A stretch of DNA of 64,000 nt from UTCFX2 sp963827155 (GTDB lineage Bacteria; Chloroflexota; Anaerolineae; Anaerolineales; UBA4823), in the NCBI GenBank assembly GCA_963827155.1, contig CAWGZV010000002.1:434001-498000 (forward strand), read 5' to 3'. Positions 63,627-64,000 of the stretch are shown here, piece after piece. Under the pieces are notes generated by a model. That model did no database searches. It was not told where the DNA came from and saw only the letters and a program-made list of their open reading frames with translations. Positions within the stretch are counted from its first letter, which is position 1. The number at the start of each line of letters is the position of its first letter. Made by a program: the position numbers and the translations under genes.

Positions 63627-64000
63627 GTGCCAACGCTTGAACAGAGCCTGAAGGGAAAAGATCTGGGACATTATAAAATTGTCGCAGATTTATGGAGGAT
63701 TGATTTTTCGGCGCCAGATGCGAAAGCTGGTTTTGACCTGCTGATTTCATCACTGCCTGACAAACATCGTTTGAGAGAGGTGGTGGAAAGCCTACCACAA
63801 AATGCCAAACAAGCATTAAGTGACCTCATACAGAATGGAGGCAGTCTTCCGGCAGCCCACTTTTGGCGACGCTATGGGGAGATCCGAGAGGTTGGTTCTG
63901 GACGCCGAGATAGAGAAAAACCTTATCTAGATTCTCAGGTTTCGACATCTGAAATTCTTTGGTATCGCGCCTTCATCGGAACCACTACCCTGGATAAACC
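63627..64000 (+). CDS. Hypothetical protein, start of gene (runs off the window)
   Basis: An open frame runs from GTG 63627, with GGAAG upstream, to the window edge (at least 124 residues). It begins PTLEQSLKGKDLGHYKIVADLW, followed by LREVVESLPQNAKQALSDLIQNGGSLPAAHFWRRYGEIREVGSGRRDREKPYLD. The helix-turn-helix-like part resembles Chloroflexota proteins with a helicase-associated (XPB-like C-terminal) domain. This is from memory and weak. The C-terminal end is not in the window. Confidence 0.6.
   Translation, partial: MPTLEQSLKGKDLGHYKIVADLWRIDFSAPDAKAGFDLLISSLPDKHRLREVVESLPQNAKQALSDLIQNGGSLPAAHFWRRYGEIREVGSGRRDREKPYLDSQVSTSEILWYRAFIGTTTLDK

Noticed and set aside
1..64000. tRNA, rRNA or CRISPR array
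   Set aside because: No cloverleaf, rRNA-like stretch or regularly spaced repeat was recognised by eye; a covariance-model search would settle tRNAs and small RNAs.

Overview
The window reads as a chromosomal segment of an uncultured member of the Chloroflexota, most likely class Anaerolineae. The reasons are indirect: a SUF operon with SufU and a Rieske protein under a SufR-type regulator, an oversized SecA of 1379 residues, many TM-anchored or lipidated surface proteins with Pro/Thr/Ser linkers, cell-wall enzymes of a thin-wall type, and about 50% GC. No rRNA, tRNA or CRISPR array was recognised.

Layout. (1) 1-5.8 kb, minus strand: a small hypothetical, an L,D-transpeptidase, an N-acetylmuramoyl-alanine amidase, a secreted metzincin protease and a broken NagD-type phosphatase. 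(2) 6.0-13.5 kb: iron-sulfur assembly. sufR and sufT run leftward; sufC-sufB-sufD-(small gene)-sufS-sufU-Rieske run rightward from a clear sigma70 promoter that overlaps inverted repeats. sufB carries an in-frame TAA at a normally conserved Gln. (3) 13.5-15.2 kb: an IS1182-family element with terminal inverted repeats. (4) 15.4-28.0 kb: a sugar catabolic cluster: CUT2-type ABC transporter, two UroD-family methyltransferases around a corrinoid protein, a LacI regulator, a fucose/arabinose-isomerase-like protein, an M24-like protein, a zinc alcohol dehydrogenase and a ribulokinase. Together they suggest uptake and use of a pentose-like sugar linked to corrinoid methyl transfer. (5) 28.0-33.5 kb, minus strand: a five-gene RiPP-like operon: a zinc-ribbon membrane protein, a membrane protein ending in an alternating Cys-Ala tail, an RRE-radical SAM-SPASM protein, a second RRE/radical SAM-like protein that has lost its iron-sulfur cysteines, and a methyltransferase. 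(6) 33.6-48.3 kb: assorted genes, including two convergent genes with an in-frame TGA exactly at a redox cysteine (a DUF1573-like protein and a DsbA-like protein), both read here as selenoproteins; adenosine deaminase; TolB-like propeller proteins; a serine protease; the methylmalonyl-CoA mutase B12 subunit with MeaB; mutM. (7) 48.3-57.2 kb: secA, a LysW-like zinc ribbon and dnaE. (8) 57.2-64 kb: a glutaconate-type CoA-transferase pair around an alpha/beta hydrolase, 1-pyrroline-5-carboxylate dehydrogenase, a DUF429 protein, a diacylglycerol-kinase-like gene and the start of another gene.

About fourteen genes carry single-base frameshifts, and several of these lie in short homopolymers. Sequencing or assembly indels are the simplest explanation, so interrupted genes are given as one joined gene unless decay looks likely. 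The two TGA interruptions differ in kind: the same frame stays open and the TGA sits at the active-site cysteine.
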